64,000 bases of DNA from Paenibacillus camelliae (GCF_023715345.1 NZ_JAMBNY010000006.1:124001-188000), one strand, 5' to 3'. Counted from the first letter of the stretch, positions 16,540 through 26,153 are shown. A program made the numbers and translations. Notes: generated by a model not told the origin, from the sequence alone.

Positions 16540-18138
16540 TTGGACGGACAAATTTTGGCTAGCGGGTTAATGTCACTGCACGGAACAGATTTACGTATGG
16601 TGTATGCGTTACTGTGCCGAACGAATATCGGACATTTATTAGCGTCGAAAACGAAGGACTTGTTTTTCGATGAAGAAAAGGATCATTTCACACTGCATCT
16701 AACCAATGAGGTTAGCAAGCTAGAAGCGATAGACGATGAAGTACTAAAGGTTGACTTATTTCTAGAGATAACGAAGCTGTTAAAGCTGAGAGGCACCAAG
16801 TATGCAGTAAGGAAAGAAATTGAGGATCAGTGCCAGCTGATCATTCAAGATGTCTATGAGCAGCTGCTGAAGCAGGATAAGCAGTTTCGAGCATTTGTAG
16901 AGGCATCGAGCTCTGCAACGAAGCTGCAGCAGATGATTACATATCAAATGAGCAAAGTATTTAGTGAGCTCGATCAAAGCTTTCAAGATTTTACAATTGA
17001 GGATCAGACGAAATTTGCTGCTCAAGTGAATGAATATATTCATAGCTTGCCAGAAGACAAGCAAGCCAAAATAAAAGATAAACTAGGCATTAATGATCTT
17101 ACCGATGATATGGTACGAAAAGCGATTGCGACAAGTGGGACAAGCATCGTATTCGCCATCATTGTAGAGGTAAGCGGCTTTGCCTTCTACACTACGGCAA
17201 CCTCGCTCGTAGCTGCATTTGCAGGCCTATTCGGACTTACACTGCCGTTTGGGTTTTATACCGGTTTAACATCGACGATTGCTGTATTAGCTAATCCTCT
17301 GTTTATTATTCCGCTGCTGCTAGGGGGAGGGATGCTGCTTGTTAGACATCAGAATAAGGCGCTGAAGAAGAAGCTTCTGCCGATTATTGTAATGCAAATC
17401 GCCTTGCCTTATATGAGCTCTAGTGGTCAGGAGCCAAGCTACGAAGAATTTATTCGTGAATGGCAAAGCCGCTATCAAGAATATGTACAGCTGCAAGCTG
17501 AAAAAGCGGTGCTTAGTCGAGAGAAGGCTGCTGTTGAAGCGGTCGTTGAAGAGCATAATGAACAAATTGGCAAGCTAAAAGCGAGTATAAGAGTGCGTCT
17601 AGCCGAGATGTCGAGCATTAAGCACAGCATCATCGAAACGCTTAAAGAGAGTGATGTCACTAAGCTTTCCATATCATCTGCCTTTTCCGGCTATGTGCTT
17701 AAGTATATTAGCGTGCTGCAAACGATTGTCGAGCTTCGTGAAGCAAAGCAGAATCGTCCTGAAGCGACAGGTTTTTTTGATAAGCTTGGCAGTCAGTTTA
17801 AGAAGATGACCTTGTCACTCGACATTTATGATGAACAGAAAAAGCTTGAGCCCATTGTATCGAATATGGCAGAGGAAGTATTACGAGCAACAGGAGCTGT
17901 CTTTATGCAGGCTGAACGCGAGCAATACCGGGCTTTACAGGCTGAGATTGACGAATTGTCACAGACAACAGCTAGTGTAGAAACCGTTCGAGACGAGCAG
18001 CAAGCCATCGCTAAACAGCTGAATCAACAGCTGCGCCAGATTGAGCAGCTTATCTATGAGCAGGAACAAGCAAACTATGGATTGGCTGATCTTGGGTGGG
18101 ATGAGCCGAAGCTATTGGAGGAAGCTTATGGGGATTAG
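16540..18138 (+). CDS. Membrane and coiled-coil protein, distantly UPF0174/YaaW-like
   Basis: 532-aa protein in three parts. Residues 1-190 are helical and soluble. Residues about 195-285 hold three hydrophobic segments around GFAFYTTATSLVAAFAGLFG and LANPLFIIPLLLGGGMLL, with small residues that suggest a pore or helical hairpin, followed by KKLLPIIVMQIAL. Residues about 300-515 are a long Glu/Gln-rich coiled coil (AEKAVLSREKAAVEAVVEEH). The order helical domain, glycine-rich membrane segment and short IxxQIA tail recalls the UPF0174/YaaW family, but the similarity is weak and judged by eye. TTG start with AGGGG at 16527-16531. The next gene overlaps by 11 bases, so the two act together. Confidence 0.5.
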   Translation: MDGQILASGLMSLHGTDLRMVYALLCRTNIGHLLASKTKDLFFDEEKDHFTLHLTNEVSKLEAIDDEVLKVDLFLEITKLLKLRGTKYAVRKEIEDQCQLIIQDVYEQLLKQDKQFRAFVEASSSATKLQQMITYQMSKVFSELDQSFQDFTIEDQTKFAAQVNEYIHSLPEDKQAKIKDKLGINDLTDDMVRKAIATSGTSIVFAIIVEVSGFAFYTTATSLVAAFAGLFGLTLPFGFYTGLTSTIAVLANPLFIIPLLLGGGMLLVRHQNKALKKKLLPIIVMQIALPYMSSSGQEPSYEEFIREWQSRYQEYVQLQAEKAVLSREKAAVEAVVEEHNEQIGKLKASIRVRLAEMSSIKHSIIETLKESDVTKLSISSAFSGYVLKYISVLQTIVELREAKQNRPEATGFFDKLGSQFKKMTLSLDIYDEQKKLEPIVSNMAEEVLRATGAVFMQAEREQYRALQAEIDELSQTTASVETVRDEQQAIAKQLNQQLRQIEQLIYEQEQANYGLADLGWDEPKLLEEAYGD

Positions 18139-19417
18139 TAATCAGCGTTTCTGGGAGCATTGGAAAAAAGGTCAGTACGAAGCAGCGTTGCGCTGTGCTG
18201 CTCATGAAGAGCCTAAGCAAACCAATCGGCTGCAAACGATGCTGTTTGGTACCCCAGATCAGATGAAGCAGACAGCAGCAGTTACGATGATTAGTGTCGG
18301 TGAATTTATTTATGATGTTGTCATGCTGCAGCCGGAGGTTGTAAGCGGGCTTGATTTTGCAAGAACAGAGGATTTATCCTCGTTGTTTACGTTAAGTCAA
18401 TTTGCAAGTCATATTGACACGTCGACACTTACTGGAGATATGGCTCAGCTGCAAGGCTATGTTGCTGAGCAGATGCTTGCTGCTGAGCTGCAAGCAAAGG
18501 GGCATGAGGTGGAATTTCCTGAAACGTCTAACCAAGCAGGCTGGGATATTCTCGTCGATGGACAGCCGTTCCAAGTGAAGAATTTGGCTAACCCAGATGG
18601 CGTGAGAGAGCATCTGACGACCTATCCCGATATTCCCGTCTATGTTAATGAGGAGCTGGCTCCTTACTTTGAAGGTAATCCAATGGTGTATGTATCGAGC
18701 TTATCAAGAGACGATGTGCTGGAAGCAACAACCTTGACGCTTCAGCATGCTGAGGATTTGCTAGATTTTGAGCTTCCTTGGATTGCAGCAGGAGTAAGCT
18801 CTATTAACAATATTAAGAGAGTATGGCAGGATGATGTCTCTATGAATCAAGCGGTGTTCAATGTCATTAGTGATACCTCTTCACGTGTCGTGCTTGGTGC
18901 ACTTGGACAAAAAGCAGGGATTATTGTCGGTACGATGCTGTTCGGCCCGGCTGGTGGAATGACTGGGGCAATGGTTGGAGCCTATGCGGGAGCAAGTGGT
19001 GGCGGACGATTATCAAGCAGCATCAAGCGTCTGTTCTCACAAAAGCAAGAGGATGAGCTTGTAGATGCGCTTCACCAATTGGCAAGAAAGGTGATGGAGC
19101 AGCTTAATCATAAGCTGATTATTAAGCAGCGCAAGCACCAACGAATATATGACTCGCTGCAGGATATAGAAGAAGCGGGTCAAGCGATAAAGAATGGAAT
19201 TAAGCAACGAGCAGAGCAAGACATTACCTATGTGAAGAATAAGCATGATGAGCTGCAAGCCTTTATGCATGCTCTTCAGAAGCGAACCAGCCCCGTCATC
19301 GAGCAGCTGCCTTCTGTGATGAGACTAATCTCTCGAAGCAGCGTTCATCCGTTTCACTATCAGCAGGAGCTGAAGCAGGTGCAGCAGGCATCGCTAGCCT
19401 ATAAGAAAAAGAATTAA
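18128..19417 (+). CDS. Putative PD-(D/E)XK-type nuclease with glycine-zipper membrane segment
   Basis: 429-aa protein. Residues about 108-155 carry a restriction-endonuclease-like core: Glu114 in an amphipathic helix (YVAEQMLAAELQAKG), then GWDILVDGQPFQVKN giving Asp140 and Gln149-x-Lys151, which is the E...D...QxK pattern of PD-(D/E)XK nucleases (here a QxK variant). A glycine-rich segment follows (about 280-315: GTMLFGPAGGMTGAMVGAY), typical of a glycine zipper that inserts in membranes, and a basic coiled-coil tail. GGAGG sits 6 bases before the ATG at 18128, inside the end of the preceding gene. A membrane-linked nuclease with an overlapping membrane partner suggests a defence, competence or killing role; this is inference. 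Confidence 0.5.
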   Translation: MGISNQRFWEHWKKGQYEAALRCAAHEEPKQTNRLQTMLFGTPDQMKQTAAVTMISVGEFIYDVVMLQPEVVSGLDFARTEDLSSLFTLSQFASHIDTSTLTGDMAQLQGYVAEQMLAAELQAKGHEVEFPETSNQAGWDILVDGQPFQVKNLANPDGVREHLTTYPDIPVYVNEELAPYFEGNPMVYVSSLSRDDVLEATTLTLQHAEDLLDFELPWIAAGVSSINNIKRVWQDDVSMNQAVFNVISDTSSRVVLGALGQKAGIIVGTMLFGPAGGMTGAMVGAYAGASGGGRLSSSIKRLFSQKQEDELVDALHQLARKVMEQLNHKLIIKQRKHQRIYDSLQDIEEAGQAIKNGIKQRAEQDITYVKNKHDELQAFMHALQKRTSPVIEQLPSVMRLISRSSVHPFHYQQELKQVQQASLAYKKKN

Positions 19418-19433
19418 TTGCTTAAACATATAC

Positions 19434-19484
19434 AAACGAGCAAGTACAGGATGTCGAAATACATCTTGTACTTGCTCGTTTTAC
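19434..19484 (+). terminator. Rho-independent terminator
   Basis: Left arm starting AAACGAGCAAGTACAGGATG (19434-19453) pairs with CATCTTGTACTTGCTCGTTT (19463-19482), which runs into TTTTAC. It closes the 16540-19417 operon. Confidence 0.85.
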
Positions 19485-19541
19485 GAAATTACGAATGCTT
19501 TAATATACACAGTAGCTATTTCTTTCAGCTTCAGGTGCTTG

Positions 19542-20765
19542 TTAGCTACGCTGAAGATCTGGGTCAATGCCCTTTGTCTCTTTTCCCCAGAATAATACGG
19601 CGATGACACCGATTAGTATAGATATAAAGAAGATCGTGAATATGATCTCTATCGGTATGCCTTCAGATACAAACATACCTACTAAAAATGGACCCAGAAT
19701 GCCACCGATTCGTCCGAATGATGTCGCAAGCCCTACACCCGTTGCTCTAGCTTCTGTAGGGTACAGCTCTGGGGTGTAGGCATACATTCCACCCCAAGCG
19801 CCTAGATTGAAAAAGGACAACAATGCGCCTGCAAGGAGCAGAGAACCTTCCGTCTGTGCCAAGCCAAACCATAGAGCGCAAATGGCAGTTAATAATAAGT
19901 AAACAACGAGTACAAACTTTCGCCCAAGCTTTTCAATAAAGTATGCAGCTGTAAAGTAGCCTGGCAGCTGAGCGAGTGTCATAATGAGCACATATTGAAA
20001 GCTTTTTACAAGTGTAAAGCCTTTAAGTACCATGACAGATGGAAGCCACAAAAACATTCCGTAATAGGAAAATACGACGGTAAACCACAAAATCCAAAGC
20101 ACAACCGTAGACTTTCGATAAGGCTGTGACCAGATAAAGGAAATACGCTGCTTAAGTCCAAGCTTTTTTGTACGCTGCTGGTTTAAGTAACGAGGTGAAT
20201 CTTCAATATTTCTCCGCAAGTAGATTGCGTAAAACACCGGAACCGCACCAATAACAAAGGCGATCCGCCATCCGTACTCAGGAATTACGAAATACGAGAT
20301 AATTGCTGCAACAAGCCATCCTGCAGCCCAAAAGCTTTCTAATATGACAATGACTCTGCCACGTTCCTTAATAGGCACCGATTCCGATACAAGCGTTGAA
20401 GCGACTGGAAGCTCTCCTCCTAAGCCTACTCCTGCGATAAAACGCAGCACACATAACAAGGCGAAGCTTGTCGCTAGTGCTGAGAAGCCCGTAGCAAGCG
20501 AAAATAACACTAATGTACCTAGCAAGATAACCTTCCGTCCGTACCGGTCGGCCATCGCTCCTGCCAACGCTGCACCTACTGCCATACCGATCGAATTAAT
20601 AGCAGTTAGCCAGCCAACCTGACCCGGATCTAAGTTCCATGAAACTGCTAAGGCCGCGACGATAAAGGACAGCATACCAATATCCATTGCATCAAACAGC
20701 CAACTAATTCCCGCATTAATCAGAAGCTTGCGCTGCTTAGAATCTTTCCAAAAGTTGCTCATCAT
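19542..20765 (-). CDS. MFS transporter, NiaP/YceI-like (niacin or aromatic acid permease)
   Basis: 407-aa major facilitator with 12 transmembrane helices. The opening KQRKLLINAGISWLFDAMDIGMLSFIVAAL, the loop 2-3 motif GAMADRYGRKVIL and the loop-4 region GLGGELPVASTLVSE with RGRVIVILESFWAAGWL follow closely the Bacillus YceI/NiaP niacin transporter as I know it. Related proteins carry other aromatic acids, so niacin is a likely rather than proven substrate. Two tandem ATGs (20765/20762) follow GAGGAG. Single gene, divergent from the beta-helix gene across a 518-base gap. No NiaR-type operator was recognised. Confidence 0.82.
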   Translation of the reverse strand: MMSNFWKDSKQRKLLINAGISWLFDAMDIGMLSFIVAALAVSWNLDPGQVGWLTAINSIGMAVGAALAGAMADRYGRKVILLGTLVLFSLATGFSALATSFALLCVLRFIAGVGLGGELPVASTLVSESVPIKERGRVIVILESFWAAGWLVAAIISYFVIPEYGWRIAFVIGAVPVFYAIYLRRNIEDSPRYLNQQRTKKLGLKQRISFIWSQPYRKSTVVLWILWFTVVFSYYGMFLWLPSVMVLKGFTLVKSFQYVLIMTLAQLPGYFTAAYFIEKLGRKFVLVVYLLLTAICALWFGLAQTEGSLLLAGALLSFFNLGAWGGMYAYTPELYPTEARATGVGLATSFGRIGGILGPFLVGMFVSEGIPIEIIFTIFFISILIGVIAVLFWGKETKGIDPDLQRS

Positions 20766-21283
20766 TTACTCCTCTGTTTTCTATAGCTCATCTTCATTAT
20801 GAACGAAATTATTACTAATTATGACGATTTGCCTTAGAAATCGCAATACTGCAGCTAAGGAAATATCGAGCTAATAAGAGTGGATACTGTAACGTAGCTC
20901 ACATACAAATCAAATAAGTCGCAGTATAATGATGTATGATTTGTAACTTATGGGTAATTAAGGGTTTGATATTCGTAAGTGGAAGCAATATTTTTTTGTG
21001 CAATTGCTGTAAGCGCCCTTTAAGTTCAGTTTTTGTTGAGTGCTGGATAGTAATATCATTATGTTGTGCATTTTTACCAATCCGTTCTATGAAGTGGGCA
21101 ATTAACTGATAAACAAACAACTATCTTTCTATTAAACTATGAAAAAAATGTAAAAATATATGGATGTCCACTAGATTTTTTTCTAAAAACATTTACAATT
21201 GAAATTACCATATAATAGAATAAATAGTTAAGTTGTACTAGTACTTGAGGCATATGTCAGTTGTAAATGGAGGGAACTGCACA
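20766..21283. other. Long AT-rich divergent intergenic region
   Basis: 518 bases between the MFS gene and the beta-helix gene. A perfect TATAAT lies at 21211-21216, about 70 bases before the start at 21284; the nearest -35-like TTTACA (21192-21197) is only 13 bp away, so the promoter assignment is weak. A 73-codon minus-strand frame at 20899-21120 has no good ribosome binding site and was not called. No c-di-GMP riboswitch motif was seen, although the downstream operon is Pel-like. Confidence 0.5.
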
Positions 21284-23866
21284 ATGATACTAGCAAGCAC
21301 AAAGCATCAACGAGCTATGAAGCGCATTAAAATTAGCTTTGTCCTGTTATTAAGTGCAATGGTTCTCATAGTAAATCTACCAGCATTTGCGAATGCAAAT
21401 GTTCAAACACCAGGAAAAGTCTACTACGTCGCACCAACAGGCTCAGATGAGAATGACGGCAGCCAGCAGGCACCATGGAAAACATTGCAGCATGCTGCCA
21501 ATGTCGTTAAGGCGGGGGAAACAGTATTCGTGCGAGGAGGGACGTATAGAGAAAATATTACGATAAGAAGTTCAGGCTCAGAGACGTTTGGCTACATTAC
21601 CTTTCAGGCGTATCCAGGTGAAACTCCAGTTATAAGCGGCTCCGCTAGTAAAAGCTCAAGTCTCGTTCAATTCTACAATGCTCATTATATTGTATTTGAT
21701 GGGTTTGAACTCACTGATTTTGAAGTCAGTGATGCGTCCAAGTATATTTCAGCTATAAAAGTAACCGATGAATCCTCAAATATTGTCATACAAAACAATC
21801 ATATTCATAAAATTAATCATCTAGCCAATAAAGGTAATGCAAATGGCATTATTGTGTACGGTAATAGTAAGAAAGCAATCTCAAATATTAAGATTGCCAA
21901 CAATTATTTGCATGATTTAATACTCGGCTCTAGTGAAGCACTTACCGTTGTAGGCAACGTAGACGGATTTACGATCGAAGGCAACGTCATTGAACGGATT
22001 AACAATATCGGCATTGATGTAGCTGGCTTTTATGGAACATGTCCAGCGGGCTGTACGGATCAAGCACGTAATGGAACGATTTCTGGTAACCAGGTTTCCT
22101 ATGTTGATACCATTGATAATCCTGCCTACCGGGGCTATCGAGCGGCAGCGGGGATTTATGTCGATGGCGGAACAAAAATTGTTATCGAGCGTAATTCGGT
22201 GTCCTATAGTAATTATGGAATCGAAGTGTCAAGTGAATGGGGAAAACAAGCAGCAACACAAATTATTGTTCGGAATAATTATATCCACCATAACCATATG
22301 TCAGGCTTAATTATGGGGGGCTCCTCTAGCAGTAACGGTGGAGCAATCGACAATTTTATTCTGAATAATACTTTTTTCAGCAACAACGAACTGCGCACTG
22401 GAGACGGAGAAATTACGTTTCAGAATTCAGTGAGAAACAATGTTTTTGCTAATAATTTATTTGTAACGAATCAACAGACTCCTTATTTCTACGACAGTAA
22501 AACGACAAATACGGGCAATACGATTAATTACAATCTTTATAGCGCAGTAGATGGAGCTCATTCGTATTGGCGCATAGGTGGTGTTCGCTACACTAGCCTT
22601 GATCAATATCAAAAAGCAACGAAGCATGATCAGCAATCGATTGTAGCTAATCCGAACTTAGTACAATTAAATGAAAGCTCTATCGAGCTAGCCTCAACCT
22701 CTCCAGCAATAGATGCAGGAACCGTAACGTATAAAGAGGTCGGAACTCTCGATCTTGTGGGAACTAGCCGAATTGTTGGTAAAACGATCGACCTTGGCGC
22801 GACAGAGTATGATGGTAATGCACAGCCACCTACAACTCAACCTCCATCTTCAACACCGCCGCCAGTAGGAAGTCCACCACCTACAACACCACCAGTAGAT
22901 AATCAACCACCGTTCAAGATTGATGGATTGACAGATGATTGGAATAATACTCCTTCACTCGCTACGAGCAGCTCTAACGTGAGAAGCCTGAAGAGCACGA
23001 TTCAAAATAATACGCTCTACTTGCTCATTACCGGTCAGCTGCTTCAGGAAAAAGGTCAGCTATATATTTACAGTAATCAAACAGGCCAGGCTTATTTCTC
23101 CATTCCGTTCTGGTCGAATCAGAAGGCTGATTATTTAGTAGAGAATGGAGTGCTCTATCAGTATACAGGCAGCGGAAAGGACTGGAGCTGGAAGAAGGTA
23201 AAAGATTACCGTAACAATGAGGTAGTCATTCACAGCACAGCAGTTGAGATGGGAATTCCATTAGCAGATATCGGTCAAACGAACGAGCTGCTTGTAGGTT
23301 ATATATGGAAGGATAACAAAAGTAATCAGCTACCAGCAGGAGGCGATATGATTGCTATCCAACAAGCTGATACAGAGGAGCCATTGCCTTCACCAAGCTT
23401 TAATATAGATGGGAAAAAGGATGAATGGGCGAATGAGCATTTGCGTGCTCAATCAAGCGATGGCACATTGGCACTATATGCAGCCAACGATCAGACGCAC
23501 ATCTACTTCGCACTTTCATCATCTGTGACAACGAAAAAACTGCAGCTGTACTTGGATACGGACAATAACCATGCTACAGGATATCAAACCTCCAGATGGA
23601 AAGCGTCCGGCGCTGAGTATTTAGTTGAAAATGGTGTGCTGTATAAGTACGCCGGAGATAACAAAACGTGGGTTTTCAATAAGCTAGTTACGCTCGATTC
23701 AACGAGCTATATGGCAAGCTCTTCCTTCACCGAGCTAAAGCTATCACTAGAGCAGCTAAGCATAAAAGCCGGAGATACGATCTCGTATGGTGTGCTGCTC
23801 GATGATAAGGCAGCGTTAAGACTGCCACAGACCGATAGCCTACTGAAGCTTCAAGTGAAGAATTAA
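21284..23866 (+). CDS. Secreted right-handed beta-helix protein with two C-terminal sugar-binding-like domains
   Basis: 860-aa exported protein. The signal peptide spans about residues 12-38 (KRIKISFVLLLSAMVLI ... AFANA). Next is the PL9/DUF1565-type entry YYVAPTGSDENDGSQQAPW and a run of parallel beta-helix coils (repeating N-NYIHH, IVIQNNHIH, FILNNTFFS) to about residue 510. A Pro/Thr linker (about 513-543) leads to two similar beta-sandwich domains starting near residues 543 and 705 (FKIDGLTDDW, FNIDGKKDEW), of the CBM9/DOMON-like kind. Such proteins are polysaccharide lyases or epimerases or bind glycans. It sits just before the Pel operon and may trim or bind that polymer. TGGAGGG precedes the ATG at 21284. 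Confidence 0.8.
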   Translation: MILASTKHQRAMKRIKISFVLLLSAMVLIVNLPAFANANVQTPGKVYYVAPTGSDENDGSQQAPWKTLQHAANVVKAGETVFVRGGTYRENITIRSSGSETFGYITFQAYPGETPVISGSASKSSSLVQFYNAHYIVFDGFELTDFEVSDASKYISAIKVTDESSNIVIQNNHIHKINHLANKGNANGIIVYGNSKKAISNIKIANNYLHDLILGSSEALTVVGNVDGFTIEGNVIERINNIGIDVAGFYGTCPAGCTDQARNGTISGNQVSYVDTIDNPAYRGYRAAAGIYVDGGTKIVIERNSVSYSNYGIEVSSEWGKQAATQIIVRNNYIHHNHMSGLIMGGSSSSNGGAIDNFILNNTFFSNNELRTGDGEITFQNSVRNNVFANNLFVTNQQTPYFYDSKTTNTGNTINYNLYSAVDGAHSYWRIGGVRYTSLDQYQKATKHDQQSIVANPNLVQLNESSIELASTSPAIDAGTVTYKEVGTLDLVGTSRIVGKTIDLGATEYDGNAQPPTTQPPSSTPPPVGSPPPTTPPVDNQPPFKIDGLTDDWNNTPSLATSSSNVRSLKSTIQNNTLYLLITGQLLQEKGQLYIYSNQTGQAYFSIPFWSNQKADYLVENGVLYQYTGSGKDWSWKKVKDYRNNEVVIHSTAVEMGIPLADIGQTNELLVGYIWKDNKSNQLPAGGDMIAIQQADTEEPLPSPSFNIDGKKDEWANEHLRAQSSDGTLALYAANDQTHIYFALSSSVTTKKLQLYLDTDNNHATGYQTSRWKASGAEYLVENGVLYKYAGDNKTWVFNKLVTLDSTSYMASSSFTELKLSLEQLSIKAGDTISYGVLLDDKAALRLPQTDSLLKLQVKN

Positions 23867-23877
23867 CTTATGAAAAG

Positions 23878-23925
23878 ACACCTAATGACTTACATCAATC
23901 TCCTTGACTGTCATTAGGTGTTTTT
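23878..23925 (+). terminator. Rho-independent terminator or attenuator before the pel operon
   Basis: CACCTAATGAC pairs with GTCATTAGGTG (ending at 23920), followed by TTTTT. Only about 40 bases separate it from the first pel gene and they show no clear promoter, so some read-through is probably needed, which would make this an attenuator. Confidence 0.75.
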
Positions 23926-23965
23926 AGTTAGAAGAATTAACAAATGTAAGAAAAGAGGAGAGGCA

Positions 23966-26146
23966 ATGAAAGTATTAATTACAGGCGGTTATGGTTTTAT
24001 TGGCTCGCATGTAGCAGATCGATTTTCCAAAGAGGGCTATGAGGTATTCATTATTGATAATCTAGCTACTGGAAAAAAAGCCAATGTTCAGGTCAAGCAT
24101 CGTGGCTATGTTCTTGATGTGCAGGATCCAAAATGCGAGGAAGTGTTCAGAGCATATCGATTTGACGTAGTTGTGCATCTTGCGGCACAGGTTAGTGTCA
24201 GCAAATCGGTCGTAAACCCTCAGCTCGATGCGGAGGCGAATGTGGTAGGTCTAGTCAACATGCTCGATCTGTCTGTGAAGTACGGAGTCAAACGCTTTTT
24301 ATACGCTTCTTCCGCAGCTGTGTATGGACTTGAAGGCAATATTCCTCACCCGGAGGATGATCCTGCTGAACCAATTGCTCCTTATGGGATCAGTAAATAC
24401 GTTAACGAAATTTATGCAAATAAATGGAGTGAGCTTTACAAGCTATCTACCATTGGTTTTCGTTTCTCCAATGTATATGGTCCAAGACAGAACCATCAAG
24501 GTGAAGGCGGAGTCGTATCGATCTTTATTAACGATTCATTGAACAATAGACCGTTGAAGCTTTATGGTGATGGGAAGCAAACAAGAGATTTTATTTACGT
24601 AGAGGATGTTGTTGATGCAATGTATCGCAGTGTCCATTCCACTATAGAAGGCGTGTACAATCTCTCAACGAATGAAGCACAATCTGTCAATGATCTAATA
24701 GAGGTGCTATCCAAGCTGCAGCCTAATATTAAGGTACAGCAGAAGCCACCGCGAGATAAAGATATTTTACATTCTAGGCTTGATAATCGCGCGATTATGC
24801 ATGACCTAGACTGGTCACCGCTTTACAGCTTTGAGGAAGGCATAGAGCGTACATATGCTTATTTTGCTGGAAAGCAAGGAGAGAAAGAGGTAGCTATATC
24901 AGTTGCTGCTGAGGCAGCTCCAGTAAAACTGCGGCCTAAACGATCAAAATGGCTATTGCCGACTGCAGAGAACCTGATAGCTTTCTGTTTAACTGCTTGG
25001 CTCAGCTTAAGTCTTGTTAACAATATTATGAACGTTATCGACATCAAATTGTTCTATATAACGATCATTGGAATTTTATACGGTAATCGACAAGCATTGT
25101 TATCAGTCGTACTATCTATAGGCTTGCTTACGTATGAGCAGCTAGAGGCTGGCCGCGACTTTTTATCGCTCACCTATGACACGAACTACTTCTTCCATAT
25201 CGCGATCTACTTGTTCATAGGTCTTGTCGTTGGTTATGCCATCGAGCGCAAAAATGTTCGCATCGCGCAGCAGGAGCAGAAGGTATCCGACGTAAGTGAA
25301 CGCTATGAGTTTTTGGAAAATATCTATCAAGAAGTTAGAGATGTAAAGGATGAGCTGCAGCTCAGAATTCTGAATTCAGATGACAGCTACGGCAAAATCT
25401 ACTACGCAACGAAGGAGCTAGAAAGTCTCGAGCCAGAGCTCGTATTCAACTCCGCTGTTAATGTTGTTAAGTCAATTATGCGCGTAGAGAAGGTTACGAT
25501 CTACCGCGTCAACAAGCATCAAAGCTATCTAAGGCTGCTAGCTAGCTCTGGCTATGGAAATGAGGAGCTTAAAAAATCATTGCGAGTTGATGATTACGCG
25601 TATTTGCAGCAGGTACTGCAAACGGGTCAGATCTACTTGAACAAGGAGCTCGAGCCGACCATTCCTCTCATGGTTGCTCCGATCTATTACAAAGAGCAGG
25701 TTACAGCGATTATAGCGATTGACGGAATGAAATTCGAGAGCTTTTCCTTGTATCACCAGAATTTGTTCCAGATAACAGCGAACTTGATCGCTTCAGCATT
25801 AACTAAAGCCTTTTCTTTTATTGATGCAACAGAACGCAACCGCTATATCGATGGCACGATGATATTACAGCCAGAGATTTTCAATGAAATCCTGCACTCG
25901 AAGAACGATATTAAGCATCAGCATCAGGTGCCTTACTTGCTGCTGCAAAGTGAGTTAGGCGATGTATCGATAGAGGAAGCATCCCAATTTATTGTGCCAT
26001 TGCTGCGCGAGACGGATTATTTGGGATTAAATGGTGAGAAGCAGCTGCAAGTGCTGCTATCTAATACGAATGAGCTTGATATTTCATCGATTTTGGCGAG
26101 ATTATCGCATCCTAAAATATCATTCTCAGTTATGAATGAGGGGTGA
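23966..26146 (+). CDS. pelD: UDP-sugar 4-epimerase fused to PelD-like c-di-GMP receptor
   Basis: 726-aa fusion in one open frame. Residues 1-310 are an SDR epimerase (GGYGFIG at 7-13, YxxxK at Tyr140-Lys144), as in GalE or the UDP-GlcNAc C4-epimerase PelX, which supply UDP-GalNAc for Pel. Residues 335-425 hold four transmembrane helices, then a linker helix, a GAF domain (about 485-615) and a degenerate GGDEF domain. The inhibitory-site motif RxxD is kept (RETD, 681-684), while the GGDEF signature that should follow is replaced by GEKQL. That combination is the mark of PelD: it binds c-di-GMP but cannot make it. ATG at 23966 behind AGAGGAGAGG. First gene of a tight operon. Confidence 0.85.
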   Translation: MKVLITGGYGFIGSHVADRFSKEGYEVFIIDNLATGKKANVQVKHRGYVLDVQDPKCEEVFRAYRFDVVVHLAAQVSVSKSVVNPQLDAEANVVGLVNMLDLSVKYGVKRFLYASSAAVYGLEGNIPHPEDDPAEPIAPYGISKYVNEIYANKWSELYKLSTIGFRFSNVYGPRQNHQGEGGVVSIFINDSLNNRPLKLYGDGKQTRDFIYVEDVVDAMYRSVHSTIEGVYNLSTNEAQSVNDLIEVLSKLQPNIKVQQKPPRDKDILHSRLDNRAIMHDLDWSPLYSFEEGIERTYAYFAGKQGEKEVAISVAAEAAPVKLRPKRSKWLLPTAENLIAFCLTAWLSLSLVNNIMNVIDIKLFYITIIGILYGNRQALLSVVLSIGLLTYEQLEAGRDFLSLTYDTNYFFHIAIYLFIGLVVGYAIERKNVRIAQQEQKVSDVSERYEFLENIYQEVRDVKDELQLRILNSDDSYGKIYYATKELESLEPELVFNSAVNVVKSIMRVEKVTIYRVNKHQSYLRLLASSGYGNEELKKSLRVDDYAYLQQVLQTGQIYLNKELEPTIPLMVAPIYYKEQVTAIIAIDGMKFESFSLYHQNLFQITANLIASALTKAFSFIDATERNRYIDGTMILQPEIFNEILHSKNDIKHQHQVPYLLLQSELGDVSIEEASQFIVPLLRETDYLGLNGEKQLQVLLSNTNELDISSILARLSHPKISFSVMNEG

Positions 26147-26153
26147 GGAAGCG

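Noticed and set aside
20899-21120. 73-codon minus-strand frame between the MFS and beta-helix genes
   Set aside because: Its composition is low in information, it lacks a ribosome binding site, and it lies in an AT-rich promoter region.
20766-21283. c-di-GMP riboswitch controlling the Pel locus
   Set aside because: I looked for the GEMM consensus and pairing and found none. Only an AT-rich region with a -10-like TATAAT is present.
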